A stretch of DNA of 64,000 nucleotides from Treponema sp. (GTDB lineage: Bacteria > Spirochaetota > Spirochaetia > Treponematales > Treponemataceae), in NCBI GenBank assembly GCA_024690865.1, contig JAILON010000029.1:1-64000 (forward strand), given 5' to 3'. Made by a program: the position numbers and the translations under genes. The notes beneath the pieces were generated by a model. It made no database searches. It had not been told where the DNA came from and was given only the letters and a program-made list of their open reading frames with translations. This document shows, piece after piece, positions 15,956-24,870 of the stretch (positions are counted from its first letter, which is position 1; each line of letters starts with the position of its first letter).

Positions 15956-17596
15956 TTGATCACAGTAAGCGATTTGAGCCTCAAATTCAGCGAGAAACCG
16001 CTCTTCAAAGACGTAAACTTAAAGTTCACCAAGGGAAACTGCTACGGAATAATCGGCGCGAACGGGGCGGGAAAGTCCACCTTCCTGAAGGTCCTGTCGG
16101 GCGAGGAGGAGCATGACTCGGGCGAGGTCTCCATCACGCCCGGCGAACGCATGGCAAAGCTGAGCCAGGACCACTTCGCATTCGACGCATATTCGGTCAA
16201 GGAAACCGTCATGATGGGCTTCCCCCGCCTGTACGAGATAGGCAAGGAGAAGGACGCGATATACGAGAAGCCGGACTTCTCCGAGGAGGACGGCATCCGT
16301 GCGAGCGAGCTGGAGGCCGAATTCGGCGAGCTGGGAGGCTACGAGGCGGAAAACCAGATTGAGCAGATGCTCTCCGGCCTGGGACTTGAAGAGGAATTCC
16401 ACGACAAGATGATGAGCGACCTGGACGAAAGCCAGAAAGTCCGCGTCCTCCTCGCCCAGGCCCTCTTCGGCAACCCCGACATCCTGCTCCTGGACGAGCC
16501 GACGAACGGACTTGACCTTGAGTCCATAAGCTGGCTGGAGGACTTCCTGATCGAATTCCCCAACATCGTCATCGTCGTCAGCCACGACCGCCACTTCCTG
16601 AACGCAGTCTGCACCTACACCTGCGACATCGACTACGGAAAGATTACCCAGTACGCGGGCAACTACGACTTCTGGTACCAGATGAGCCAGATAATGCAGA
16701 AGCAGGCCAAGGACGAGAAGAAGAAGCGCGAGGACAAGATGGCCGAGCTAAAGACCTTCATCGCCCGCTTCGCGAGCAACGTGTCCAAGGCCGGACAGGC
16801 CTCCAGCCGCAAGAAAGTGCTCGAGAAGATGGAGCTTGAGGACATGCCGGTCACCAGCCGCAAGTTCCCCTGGGTGCATTTCCAGAGCGACCGGCCCATC
16901 GGCAACTTCGTCCTGACCGCCGAAAAGCTCAATGCGAAGGACAGCGACGGCACGCCCCTCCTGGACAACTTTTCGATTACGATCCACCCCGGTGAGAAGG
17001 TCGCTTTCGTCGGCATGGAGCAGAACTCCAAGACGGCCTTCTTCAACATCATCGCGGGAGAGGCAAAGGCGGAGGGAGCTACCGTCAACTGGGGACAGAC
17101 GACCAGCTTCTCCTACCTGGCCCGCGACAACGGCAAGTACTTCCAGAACGAGCTGAACATCACCGACTGGCTCAAGCAGTTCTCCAAGGAGCAGGACGAC
17201 GCCTACGTGCGCGGCTTTTTGGGCAGGATGCTCTTCACCGGCGACGAAAGCCTCAAGAAGGTCAAGGTCCTGAGCGGAGGCGAGAAAGTCCGCTGCATGC
17301 TGTCCAAGATGATGCTTTCCGGCGCGAACGTCCTTATCCTGGACGACCCGACCAACCACCTGGACCTGGAGTCCATCGAGAGCCTGAACGAGGGCCTGGT
17401 CCGCTTCCCCGGCGTCGTCATCTTCAACAGCCACGACCACGAGTTCATCTCGACGATTGCCAACCGCATCATCGAGATTACGCCCAACGGGGTGATTGAC
17501 CGCATGATGAACTTTGACGACTACCTGAAGGACGAGCAGGTCAAGGCCCTCCGCAAGGAGTACTACGCCGGGCTCAAGAAGAAGATACGGATATAA
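15956..17596 (+). CDS. ABC-F family ATPase with asymmetric ATP sites
   Basis: A 546-residue soluble protein with two ABC domains and the charged linker typical of ABC-F translation factors; there are no membrane segments. NBD1 has an intact Walker A (GANGAGKST, residues 34-42) and Walker B with catalytic Glu (D180, E181), but a degraded signature (LDESQ, 156-160). NBD2 has a degraded Walker A (GMEQNSKT, 353-360), Asp464 in place of the catalytic Glu, but an intact LSGGE signature (439-443). In a head-to-tail closed form this leaves one complete and one degenerate ATP site. The start is TTG 15956 after AGGAG. Role at the ribosome is inferred from family membership. Confidence 0.88.
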   Translation: MITVSDLSLKFSEKPLFKDVNLKFTKGNCYGIIGANGAGKSTFLKVLSGEEEHDSGEVSITPGERMAKLSQDHFAFDAYSVKETVMMGFPRLYEIGKEKDAIYEKPDFSEEDGIRASELEAEFGELGGYEAENQIEQMLSGLGLEEEFHDKMMSDLDESQKVRVLLAQALFGNPDILLLDEPTNGLDLESISWLEDFLIEFPNIVIVVSHDRHFLNAVCTYTCDIDYGKITQYAGNYDFWYQMSQIMQKQAKDEKKKREDKMAELKTFIARFASNVSKAGQASSRKKVLEKMELEDMPVTSRKFPWVHFQSDRPIGNFVLTAEKLNAKDSDGTPLLDNFSITIHPGEKVAFVGMEQNSKTAFFNIIAGEAKAEGATVNWGQTTSFSYLARDNGKYFQNELNITDWLKQFSKEQDDAYVRGFLGRMLFTGDESLKKVKVLSGGEKVRCMLSKMMLSGANVLILDDPTNHLDLESIESLNEGLVRFPGVVIFNSHDHEFISTIANRIIEITPNGVIDRMMNFDDYLKDEQVKALRKEYYAGLKKKIRI

Positions 17597-17868
17597 AGCT
17601 GAAAATTCGCCCGCACTGCACTGTAATTTTTTTTACAGCACTGCATACAATTTGTTTCAGAAGTGCTGGCCGACGGAAGGGGCAGCCCGCGAACTCCGCC
17701 GGCCAGCCCCCTCTGTAAATTTTCCATTACAATATTGTAAATTTCCTGTTACAATATTGTAAATTTTCTATTACAATATTGTAAATTTTCCGTTACAATA
17801 TTACAAATTTTTCGTTGCAATACTATACAAACGGCTCCCTTCCGCGATGGGTGGGGAAATGGGTGCCG
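17597..17868. other. Convergent intergenic region with hairpins and repeat array
   Basis: This gap of 272 bases lies between the ABC-F gene and the convergent M23 gene. It holds a CTGTAA/TTACAG pair flanking six T residues (17621-17638), a stem GCTGGCCG (17665-17672) with CGGCCAGC (17700-17707), and the AT-rich 22-bp array described separately. No gene is seen in it. Confidence 0.7.
17713..17830. repeat. Tandem array, 22-bp period, palindromic AT-rich unit
   Basis: The palindrome TTACAATATTGTAA starts at 17727, 17749 and 17771, exactly 22 bases apart. A one-arm-changed copy starts at 17793 and a degenerate copy at 17815, and a partial unit precedes at 17713. The spacer between palindromes is an eight-base AT-rich segment of the ATTTTCCG type. 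Each unit can form a hairpin or bind a dimeric protein on the same DNA face every two turns. It is not a CRISPR array because the spacers are near-identical and short. Confidence 0.9.
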
Positions 17869-19032
17869 CTACTTCAACAGTGTCGCAGGATTGACCAGCT
17901 TGCCGTTCTTGTAGACGGTGAAGTGCAGGTGCGGGCCGGTGGAGTAGCCCGTGCTTCCCACCAGGCCTATAAGCTCGCCCTGGTTGACGAACGCCCCCTT
18001 CTTGGTCTTTATTTTGCTCAGGTGCCCATACAGGGTCTGGTAGCCGTCTATGTGCTTGATGATGACGTAGTTGCCAAAGACGTTGGACCATCCGGCCTTG
18101 GCGACCGTTCCGCTCATGGAGGCCTTGACGGCAGTCCCCGTCGGGCAGGCAAGGTCTATGCCCGTATGGTAGGAGTCGGCACCGGTAATGGGGTCCTTCC
18201 TCGCCCCGAAGCGGGACGAAATCCTGTATTCGGCGGTGATGGGCCAGGCGAAAAGTTCACCCATCGCGCGCTGCAGGGACGTGCTGTCCATCTTGGCCCC
18301 GGGGATGAAAAGCTCCTGCCCCACGGTCAACGTATAGCTGTCCAAATCGTTCACGTCCAGAATGTCTTCAACTGCCGTCCGGTACTTCACGCTCAGGCCT
18401 TCCACCGTCTCACCGGCAGCAACCGTGTGAATCAGTCCGTCCATGGACGGAACCTTGAGCTTCTGCCCCTCCCGCAGGTAACGGACATTGGAAATGCCGT
18501 TCACGGCAATGAGGGTGGAAATATTGGAGAGGCCGGCATCCCGGCTGATGACGCTGATGCTGTCCCCGGCCTTCACCGTGTACTCGGTGTAGGTGACGGG
18601 TTCCTTGTAGGTGTAGTCCGAAAAAAGCATGCCGGTTTCGCCAGCCTCGCCCATGGAAGAGACGACGTTTCCCTCGCTGTCATAGAAGGCTTCCTTGGAA
18701 AGGGCCACGTCGAACATGGCCTTGTCCAGCTCCGTCTCCGCCTCTATCTGGAATTCCCCGAAATCCACCTTCCTTACCCGTTCGTCGTAGGAGGCGGCTA
18801 TACGCGAAAAAAGCAGTGAAAAAAGCATGTAGAGCGGGACCGTCGCGGACAGCAGAAGCAGCAGGCGGACCCTTTTTTTCATGTCCTTCGGGCTTGCCTT
18901 GGCCCCTCCCACCGTCCCAAAGCTATAAGTCGTATTCCTTCCCGTCAGGCGTTTCAGGAAAAAGGGCCTCTTGACGGCTGTCGCCTTTGCCGGCTGGCTG
19001 GAACTTTTTATTGAATAACTTATAACTTCCAT
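17869..19032 (-). CDS. Membrane-anchored LysM / M23 peptidase
   Basis: A 387-residue envelope protein. One membrane segment (about residues 56-76) is followed by a periplasmic part with two LysM peptidoglycan-binding repeats (about 150-196, YTVKAGDSISVISR; and 201-245, HTVAAGETVEGLS), then an M23 metallopeptidase domain with zinc ligands in YHTGID (H289, D293) and HLHF (H368, H370). It probably cleaves or guides cleavage of peptidoglycan cross-links, as EnvC/NlpD-like proteins do. ATG 19032 is taken as start; the longer frame to 19173 would run through the divergent signal peptidase gene. It is divergent from lepB by 48 bases. Confidence 0.88.
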   Translation of the reverse strand: MEVISYSIKSSSQPAKATAVKRPFFLKRLTGRNTTYSFGTVGGAKASPKDMKKRVRLLLLLSATVPLYMLFSLLFSRIAASYDERVRKVDFGEFQIEAETELDKAMFDVALSKEAFYDSEGNVVSSMGEAGETGMLFSDYTYKEPVTYTEYTVKAGDSISVISRDAGLSNISTLIAVNGISNVRYLREGQKLKVPSMDGLIHTVAAGETVEGLSVKYRTAVEDILDVNDLDSYTLTVGQELFIPGAKMDSTSLQRAMGELFAWPITAEYRISSRFGARKDPITGADSYHTGIDLACPTGTAVKASMSGTVAKAGWSNVFGNYVIIKHIDGYQTLYGHLSKIKTKKGAFVNQGELIGLVGSTGYSTGPHLHFTVYKNGKLVNPATLLK

Positions 19033-19080
19033 ATATTGACTATCGACAGAATCCGATTCCGATATTAGAATGGGTGAATC

Positions 19081-19599
19081 GTGAAAATTATAACAAAAGC
19101 GGTGCTCCAGAGCCTTCTGGCGGGAATCCTCCTGGGCCTGGTGCTGAAATTCTTCATAGTGGACATAGTGCATATACGCGGAAGCTCCATGGAACCGACC
19201 TTCAAAGAGGGGAGCGCGGTACTGGTCAACAAGCTCTCATACGGACTCGTGCAGCCGTTCGGGAACCGCACCGTCCTACGCTGGGCGGAACCGGAGGCAG
19301 GAGACATCGTCATATTCATGCACGAAGGGAACCTCGTCATAAAGCGCTGCGTGGCCACGGCAGGCTCGCCACTGGAATATTATTACGATAACGGCTATAA
19401 TCTTGCCGTGAACGGGCAAATTTTTCCACTCTCCGAACTGCAATACGGGAACATGGCAGCGGCCGGCCAGATTCCAGATGGAATGATTCTTGCCGTAGGA
19501 GACAACCCGGCGGCTTCCATAGATTCACGCGACTATGGATTCATACCGGTCTACAACGTCCTTGCAAAGGCAATGGCTCCCAAGAAGGCTGGAAGATGA
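19081..19599 (+). CDS. lepB: Signal peptidase I
   Basis: A 172-residue inner-membrane protease that removes signal peptides from exported proteins. One N-terminal membrane segment is followed by the catalytic Ser motif RGSSMEPT (Ser36), the Lys motif VIKRCV (Lys88) and the box LAVGDNPAASIDSRDYG. It is short compared with E. coli LepB and resembles compact Gram-positive-type enzymes. The start is GTG 19081. Its stop overlaps the next start (ATGA, 19596-19599), so it is translated together with the penicillin-binding protein. Confidence 0.93.
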   Translation: MKIITKAVLQSLLAGILLGLVLKFFIVDIVHIRGSSMEPTFKEGSAVLVNKLSYGLVQPFGNRTVLRWAEPEAGDIVIFMHEGNLVIKRCVATAGSPLEYYYDNGYNLAVNGQIFPLSELQYGNMAAAGQIPDGMILAVGDNPAASIDSRDYGFIPVYNVLAKAMAPKKAGR

Positions 19600-21476
19600 A
19601 CAATTTCTTCAACAAGAACCGCATGCTCGTGACCGCGGCCATGGTCCTCCTGTTTTTCATCTATATATACCTGTCCTACGCCAAGCTGGCATTCCAGGAG
19701 CAGAGCAAGTTCACGGCAAAGACGCCGACCGTAGAACGGGGGTCGATCGTAGACAGGAACGGCAAGCCGCTTGCCGTCCAGACAAACTTCTACCATTACG
19801 GCATCACGCCAAAGGCCATAAAGTCAGACGACGTAAGCACATTCGCGTTCGAAGTCTCCTCCCTGCTGGGGCTTGACGCCGTGGACGTATACGACAGCAT
19901 AATGAAGAACAAGTCCTCCAGCTTCATGTACCTTAAAAAGAAGCTCACGCAGGAACAGTACGACGACCTCTATTCCCTGCTGCAGAACGACGGCTACCTT
20001 TCCTTTTCCCGCTTCGACAGGATTCCGGGAAGGGTCTACCCGGAGAACGACCTGGCCAGCCAGCTCATCGGCTACATGGGGGACGATGGCAAAGGGCTCA
20101 GCGGCATAGAGTACTCGCAGCAGAACATACTGTCGCCCATGGTGACGGACATAGCGGCGGGGGACCTGTTCGGCGACAACATCTACCTGACGATAGACGC
20201 CGACCTGCAGCACAAGCTGGAAAAGATTGCCAAGGACACGATGGCTTCCACCCAAGCCGAATGCATGATGCTCATAGCCTCGTCGGTAAAGACCGGAGCC
20301 ATCCTGTCGTACATAAGCCTTCCGTCGGCAAACTTGAACGAATACAGTTCGGCCGCGACCGAAGAGCGGATCGACCGCCCCGCCATGACAGCATACGAGC
20401 CGGGTTCGGTATTCAAGATATTCACGTCGGCCTCCTACATGGACAGTGGACGGCTGGATGCGGACAAAATCTTCCTCTGCGACGGGGTCTACGAACGGGA
20501 GACGAACCTGGGAGAGCATATACGGATAAGCTGCCTGGAGCACCACGGCTGGGTCAACGTCCGCGACGCGCTCAAGTACTCCTGCAACGATGCCCTGGCA
20601 CAGATGAGCGACCTGCTGGACACCCAAACCTTCCTTTCATACATCCACAAGTTCGGCTTCGGCAAGCGGACCGGGGTGGAGCTTCCAGCCGAGGCAACCG
20701 GCCAGGTCAAGGACGAAGGGGACAAATACTGGTCCGCACGCACCAAGCCGACCATGTCCATCGGGCAGGAACTGAGCGTGAATGCCCTCCAGATGGTCCA
20801 GGCGGCCTCCGTCATTGCAAACGGGGGCGTCAGCGTGAAGCCGACGGTCATCTCGAAGATAACGGACAAGAACGGAAACGAAAAGTACACGCTCACCCCG
20901 GAATATGGGGAACAGGTCATAAAAGCCTCCACTGCCCGGTACATTTTGAGCTGCATGGAAACGACGGCCCAAAGCGGAACCGGCCACAGGGCAAACCTGA
21001 GGGACATTTCAATCGGCGTAAAGACGGGAACGGCCCAGATGGCGGATCCGGTAAACGGCGGATACAGCGAAACCGACTTCGTGTCCAACTGCCTTGCAAT
21101 CTTCCCGGTGGAAATGCCGGAGATAATCCTCTACATCGTCATAGAGAAGGCCAAAGGCGAAACCTATGCAGGCCGCATTGTCGCGCCGGTGATTGCCTTG
21201 GCCGCAGACGAGATAATCGACCACCTGGGCATGAACCGGCAGGGAGCGGTGGGTGTTGAACACTCAGGAACGATTTCCATCATGGAAAACCCGCCCATCG
21301 TGCTGGAGGATTCCGTTCCATCCTTCATAGGGCGGCCCAAGAGGGACCTTGTTCCCCTGTTGGACAATCCGAAAATCAACTACCAGATAAACGGAGAGGG
21401 CTGGGTCGTCTCCCAGTACCCGCCGGAAGGAACTCCCGTCTCGGAGGGAATGACGATTGAACTCTATTTGGAATAG
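19596..21476 (+). CDS. FtsI-type penicillin-binding protein with PASTA domain
   Basis: A 626-residue class B penicillin-binding protein that cross-links peptidoglycan, probably at division. It has an N-terminal membrane anchor (about residues 10-28), a dimerisation domain starting VERGSIVDRNG, and the transpeptidase motifs SVFK (Ser271, Lys274), SCN (329-331) and KTGT (476-479). Residues from about 565 to the end form a PASTA domain. The order lepB-pbp with overlapping ends is unusual because FtsI commonly lies in a division/cell-wall cluster. The final 20 bases are also the start of the next gene. Confidence 0.9.
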   Translation: MNNFFNKNRMLVTAAMVLLFFIYIYLSYAKLAFQEQSKFTAKTPTVERGSIVDRNGKPLAVQTNFYHYGITPKAIKSDDVSTFAFEVSSLLGLDAVDVYDSIMKNKSSSFMYLKKKLTQEQYDDLYSLLQNDGYLSFSRFDRIPGRVYPENDLASQLIGYMGDDGKGLSGIEYSQQNILSPMVTDIAAGDLFGDNIYLTIDADLQHKLEKIAKDTMASTQAECMMLIASSVKTGAILSYISLPSANLNEYSSAATEERIDRPAMTAYEPGSVFKIFTSASYMDSGRLDADKIFLCDGVYERETNLGEHIRISCLEHHGWVNVRDALKYSCNDALAQMSDLLDTQTFLSYIHKFGFGKRTGVELPAEATGQVKDEGDKYWSARTKPTMSIGQELSVNALQMVQAASVIANGGVSVKPTVISKITDKNGNEKYTLTPEYGEQVIKASTARYILSCMETTAQSGTGHRANLRDISIGVKTGTAQMADPVNGGYSETDFVSNCLAIFPVEMPEIILYIVIEKAKGETYAGRIVAPVIALAADEIIDHLGMNRQGAVGVEHSGTISIMENPPIVLEDSVPSFIGRPKRDLVPLLDNPKINYQINGEGWVVSQYPPEGTPVSEGMTIELYLE

Positions 21477-23316
21477 CAACAGGGAGCTTTTTACAGCCCG
21501 CTTTCCCGCCCTCGCAGACATGCTGAAGGAGGAGATGGAAGGCTTTGAACGGAAGCTTGCGGAAGGAAGCCCCCTTCCCCTCTCCGTGGAACCTGCGAAA
21601 AACGGCAGCCCGACTGCATCGGAAAACGGAACGATGCTGCATTCAAAGTACAGTCCCGACCGGGAAGCAGCGCAGCAGGCAGGCTCGTTCAATGCAGACG
21701 AAGAGCAGTCCGCGATTTTCTTCTCCTGCGGCCTGGGCTATACGGCCATAGCGCTGTGCAAAAACAGGCCCGACGTTCCCGTGGTCATAATCGAGGAGAA
21801 GGCTGAATACATCTTCCAAGCCCTGTCTGTCCTTGACTGGGCTCCCGTCCTGACCCATCCTGCAATCAGCCTCCTGATAGGGGCGGATACAGACAGCGTG
21901 GCCGGCATACTGCGCCAATACGACCTGAAGAAGGCACACGTCTTTGCCGTCCCGGCGCAGGGAGTCCACAGCGCGGAATACTTCAAGCAGATACGCCTCC
22001 TCATGGAGCAGGACAAGCGCAAGGACGACACAAACACCGCCACCTTGGAAAAATTCGCCCGGCTCTGGCTGTCCAACACCTGCAGGAACATCAAGCAGCT
22101 GGACAGACTGGACGGAATAAACAGGTACTTAGGAAAGGGAACAGGGATTCCCTTCATCGTCCTGGCGGCGGGTCCCAGCCTGGACCGAGTTTTGCCCTAT
22201 TTGGCGCGGCTCAAGGAACGGGCCGTCATAGTCTGCGTGGACACGGCACTCCGTTCATGCCTCCACGTGGGGGTAGAACCGGACTTCATCGTACTTGTAG
22301 ATCCGCAGTACGCCTGTGCAATGCACCTGGAGTTCCTAGCGGCCCCCTCCTCCATCCTGATTACGGAGGTCGCAGCCTGGCCTTCGGTGTTCAGGTTTGA
22401 GTGCCGCGAGAAAGTCCTCTGCTCTTCGATGTACCCGCCGGGCCAATACTTTGAGAAAAAGCTGGGCTGGAAGGGCCGGCTCGGGGCGGGGGGCAGCGTC
22501 GCCACGACGGCATGGGATTTTGCCCGCTTCTGCGGGGCGACAGAAATTTTTCTGGCAGGGATGGACCTGGGCTTTCCCGGCAGGCAGACCCACATACGCG
22601 GTTCCCAGTTTGAAGAGCGGGAACATCGGATTTCAAGCCGCCTGTACCCATCCGAAAGCCAGAGCACGGCGGCCCTGTTGAGCGATGCCCCCATCATCCT
22701 GAAGGACTATGCCGGAAACGAACTCCTTTCCGACAAGAAGATGTCCCTCTTCTCCTGGTGGTTTGAAAAAAACTGCACCCTTGCAAAGGAGCAGGGAGTA
22801 AAGACCTACAGCCTGACAGCGGAAAGCCTTGCAATAGAGGGGATAGAAAGCTTCCCGCTGGACGAATTCCTGAAGCGGGAGGAAAAGCGGGCAGAAAAAG
22901 AGGCTTTCTTCGCTCCAGCAAGCAAGGCTGGCCCGGAGGGCGACAGCAGGGAAAACGGCCCGTCTCCCCAGTTCGAAGACGTCCTCTCAAGTTTCATTGG
23001 CGACATGGAGCGGATGAAAGACATGGCGGCAAAGGGAATCTCCCTCTGCGACAAGGCCATCGTGAACAGACTCAAGGCCCCGGAGGTCTTTGCGGAGCTG
23101 TCCCGACTGGACAGCGCGATACTGCGGTCCGAAAGCAAGGAGGCAGCGGCCTTGGTTTTCCCGACGGAGCGCAAGCTCAAGGAGCTTACCAAAGGGCTTC
23201 CCGAGGACAAGACCTTGCATTCCCTCTACTACAGTCGGATAATCTATAGGGAGCTAAAAAAAGCCTGCCAGGATTATACCGAATTTCTCTCAAGTTTTTC
23301 CACGCTCCCCCGATAA
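21457..23316 (+). CDS. Maf/DUF115 protein (MptE-like, flagellin glycosylation type)
   Basis: A 619-residue protein of the DUF115 or motility-associated-factor family. The core (about residues 225-460) has the family segments PFIVLAAGPSLDRVLP, VCVDTALRSCLHVGVEPD and FLAGMDLGFPGRQTH. Members transfer nonulosonic acid sugars to flagellins or are related to archaeal pterin pyrophosphokinase. The start is TTG 21457 with GGAGGG at 21443-21448, so it overlaps the penicillin-binding protein gene by 20 bases. A NeuB-like gene 15 kb away could supply the sugar donor; that link is inference. Confidence 0.82.
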   Translation: MNSIWNSNRELFTARFPALADMLKEEMEGFERKLAEGSPLPLSVEPAKNGSPTASENGTMLHSKYSPDREAAQQAGSFNADEEQSAIFFSCGLGYTAIALCKNRPDVPVVIIEEKAEYIFQALSVLDWAPVLTHPAISLLIGADTDSVAGILRQYDLKKAHVFAVPAQGVHSAEYFKQIRLLMEQDKRKDDTNTATLEKFARLWLSNTCRNIKQLDRLDGINRYLGKGTGIPFIVLAAGPSLDRVLPYLARLKERAVIVCVDTALRSCLHVGVEPDFIVLVDPQYACAMHLEFLAAPSSILITEVAAWPSVFRFECREKVLCSSMYPPGQYFEKKLGWKGRLGAGGSVATTAWDFARFCGATEIFLAGMDLGFPGRQTHIRGSQFEEREHRISSRLYPSESQSTAALLSDAPIILKDYAGNELLSDKKMSLFSWWFEKNCTLAKEQGVKTYSLTAESLAIEGIESFPLDEFLKREEKRAEKEAFFAPASKAGPEGDSRENGPSPQFEDVLSSFIGDMERMKDMAAKGISLCDKAIVNRLKAPEVFAELSRLDSAILRSESKEAAALVFPTERKLKELTKGLPEDKTLHSLYYSRIIYRELKKACQDYTEFLSSFSTLPR

Positions 23317-23344
23317 TAAAAATAGATTGTGATTGAGGTCCAAA

Positions 23345-23482
23345 CTGATTGATGGGTAAGAGCGTTAATCAGCTTCAACCTTATACAGTTTCCTTCGGAC
23401 GTAATTTTGACATCCAGACGTCCGAGGGGAATTGTATTACCTCTCATTTTAAGAGCCGGAGTTTCCCCTCCGGCTCTTTTTT
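23345..23482 (+). ncRNA. Candidate structured RNA or 3' UTR
   Basis: Three stems follow each other: CTGATT (23345-23350) with AATCAG (23367-23372); TCGGACGT (23395-23402) with ACGTCCGA (23418-23425); and the terminator stem at 23451-23478. The spacing and perfect pairing suggest an independently folded transcript or a structured 3' UTR of the Maf gene. It does not match features I know of tmRNA, 6S, SRP or RNase P RNA. Confidence 0.35.
23451..23482 (+). terminator. Strong intrinsic terminator
   Basis: Arms AAGAGCCGGAG (23451-23461) and CTCCGGCTCTT (23468-23478) with loop TTTCCC and a T-run to 23482. It ends the lepB-pbp-Maf transcript. Confidence 0.9.
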
Positions 23483-23635
23483 ATGTCCGTCCTTTTTTAA
23501 CTGCTTTTTATGGCCACATTTTTGGGGCGGTTTTTATATCCGATTTTTTGGCCGTCTTTTTACGGCCGCCAGAAGGAAACGTGCCACGGCCGGCCCATAA
23601 CGGCCGGCCTCCGCTGAATTCAGCCTCCGCCGAAT

Positions 23636-24745
23636 TCAGTCGCCCACGAGCGAGTCCAGCTCCTTACGGAACTCGGCATCGGCATCCTTTTCATCCACAG
23701 TGCGGACAACCTGCCCTTTCTTGAAGATGATGACCTTGCCGCCTCCACCGGCTATCCCCAAGTCGGCATGCCTGCCCTCTCCGGGACCATTCACGACGCA
23801 ACCCATGACGGCGACCACAAGAGGCTTCCGTATGGCATACAGCTCGGCCTGCCAACGGTCCACGAACGAATGGACATCAAACCCCAGCCTGCCGCAACGG
23901 GGGCAGCTGACAATCGTTACCCCTCCCTGCCTCAGGCCGCACTCACGGAGGATCTCCCGTCCTGCCAAAACCTCGTTCTCCGGACTGGACGACAGGCTGA
24001 CCCTAATGGTACTCCCTATCCCCTCCTCCAAGAGGTGGCTGAAAGCCAGTGTGGATTTGACGACACCGGAAATGAGGGGACCAGCCTCGGTCACGCCGAT
24101 GTGGAGCGGTATGTCGCTCTGGGACGCGAAGGCCTCGTTGGCTTCTATAGTTTCCGCAACATCGCTGCTCTTCATGCTGACAACGACATCCCTGAACGAG
24201 AGCCGGTCAAAGACATCAACCTCCCGTAGTGCCGCCTGGGCCAATGCCTTGGCACGAGAAAGGCTTCCTGCTGCAACTGAATCCGCCAGGTCCTTGGGCA
24301 GGCTGCCGGAGTTGACCCCGATGCGGATTGCAACGCCCTTGTCGGCACAGGCAGCAACGACGGCCTTGACGCGGTCCTCACTCCCGATGTTGCCTGGATT
24401 TATCCGAATTGCCGAAACATTTCCCTTCAGGCACTCAAGGGCCAGCCGGTAGTCAAAGTGTATGTCCGCCACCAAGGGAACATCCGTCCGGCATGCTATG
24501 GCACAGAGCCCCTGTGCACTTTCCATATCCGGCACGGCGAAACGTATTATATCGCACCCCAACGACTTGAGAGTGTTTATTTGCCTCACTATTGAATCAA
24601 GCCTTTCCTTGCCAAAAGCGACATCGGAAATGCCTTCCTTCCACATCGTCTGTATAGAGACCGGAGCCCCGCCTCCGATGGAGACTTTTCGTATCCCATT
24701 GCGACCGCCTATCTCAACGGTCCTAGATTCCTTATACTCACCCAT
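23636..24745 (-). CDS. ispG: 4-hydroxy-3-methylbut-2-enyl diphosphate synthase
   Basis: A 369-residue iron-sulfur enzyme of the MEP isoprenoid pathway, converting MEcPP to HMBPP. The N-terminal TIM barrel starts with RKVSIGGGAPVSIQTM and has VADIHFDYRLAL and IRINPGNIG; the C-terminal domain has the [4Fe-4S] ligands in VSCPRCGR and GCVVNGPGEG. ATG 24745 is used; TTG 24751 is an alternative and neither has a clear ribosome site. It lies downstream of the ATPase terminator and is therefore probably transcribed on its own. Confidence 0.93.
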   Translation of the reverse strand: MGEYKESRTVEIGGRNGIRKVSIGGGAPVSIQTMWKEGISDVAFGKERLDSIVRQINTLKSLGCDIIRFAVPDMESAQGLCAIACRTDVPLVADIHFDYRLALECLKGNVSAIRINPGNIGSEDRVKAVVAACADKGVAIRIGVNSGSLPKDLADSVAAGSLSRAKALAQAALREVDVFDRLSFRDVVVSMKSSDVAETIEANEAFASQSDIPLHIGVTEAGPLISGVVKSTLAFSHLLEEGIGSTIRVSLSSSPENEVLAGREILRECGLRQGGVTIVSCPRCGRLGFDVHSFVDRWQAELYAIRKPLVVAVMGCVVNGPGEGRHADLGIAGGGGKVIIFKKGQVVRTVDEKDADAEFRKELDSLVGD

Positions 24746-24810
24746 ATACAAAATAGAACGAAACCTGTTTCAAAATTCCGACAGGCTGTGTGACGCTGCC
24801 TCAGCTGCAC

Positions 24811-24843
24811 AAAAAAACCGCCGGAAGCACGTGCACCCGGCGG
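24811..24843 (-). terminator. Intrinsic terminator of the V-type ATPase operon
   Basis: Arms CCGCCGG (24818-24824) and CCGGCGG (24837-24843) with an inner GCAC/GTGC pair. On the minus strand it is followed by seven T residues (plus-strand A-run 24811-24817). It lies 28 bases after the atpK stop. Confidence 0.9.
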
Positions 24844-24870
24844 CAATGAAATCAAAAGAACTACCTCAGA

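Larger units (their letters stand above)
23317..23635. other. Structured intergenic region between Maf and ispG
   Basis: These 319 bases lie between convergent genes. No convincing gene is seen. They contain three consecutive inverted repeats ending in a strong terminator (23345-23482), followed by GC/T-rich sequence with a GGCCGGCC-like dyad near 23585-23605. Confidence 0.6.

Noticed and set aside
17713-17830. CRISPR array
   Set aside because: Units are contiguous with eight-base near-identical spacers and there are no cas genes.
23349-23600. Possible 83-residue protein starting MMGKSVNQ
   Set aside because: It has no ribosome site and runs straight through a strong terminator hairpin.
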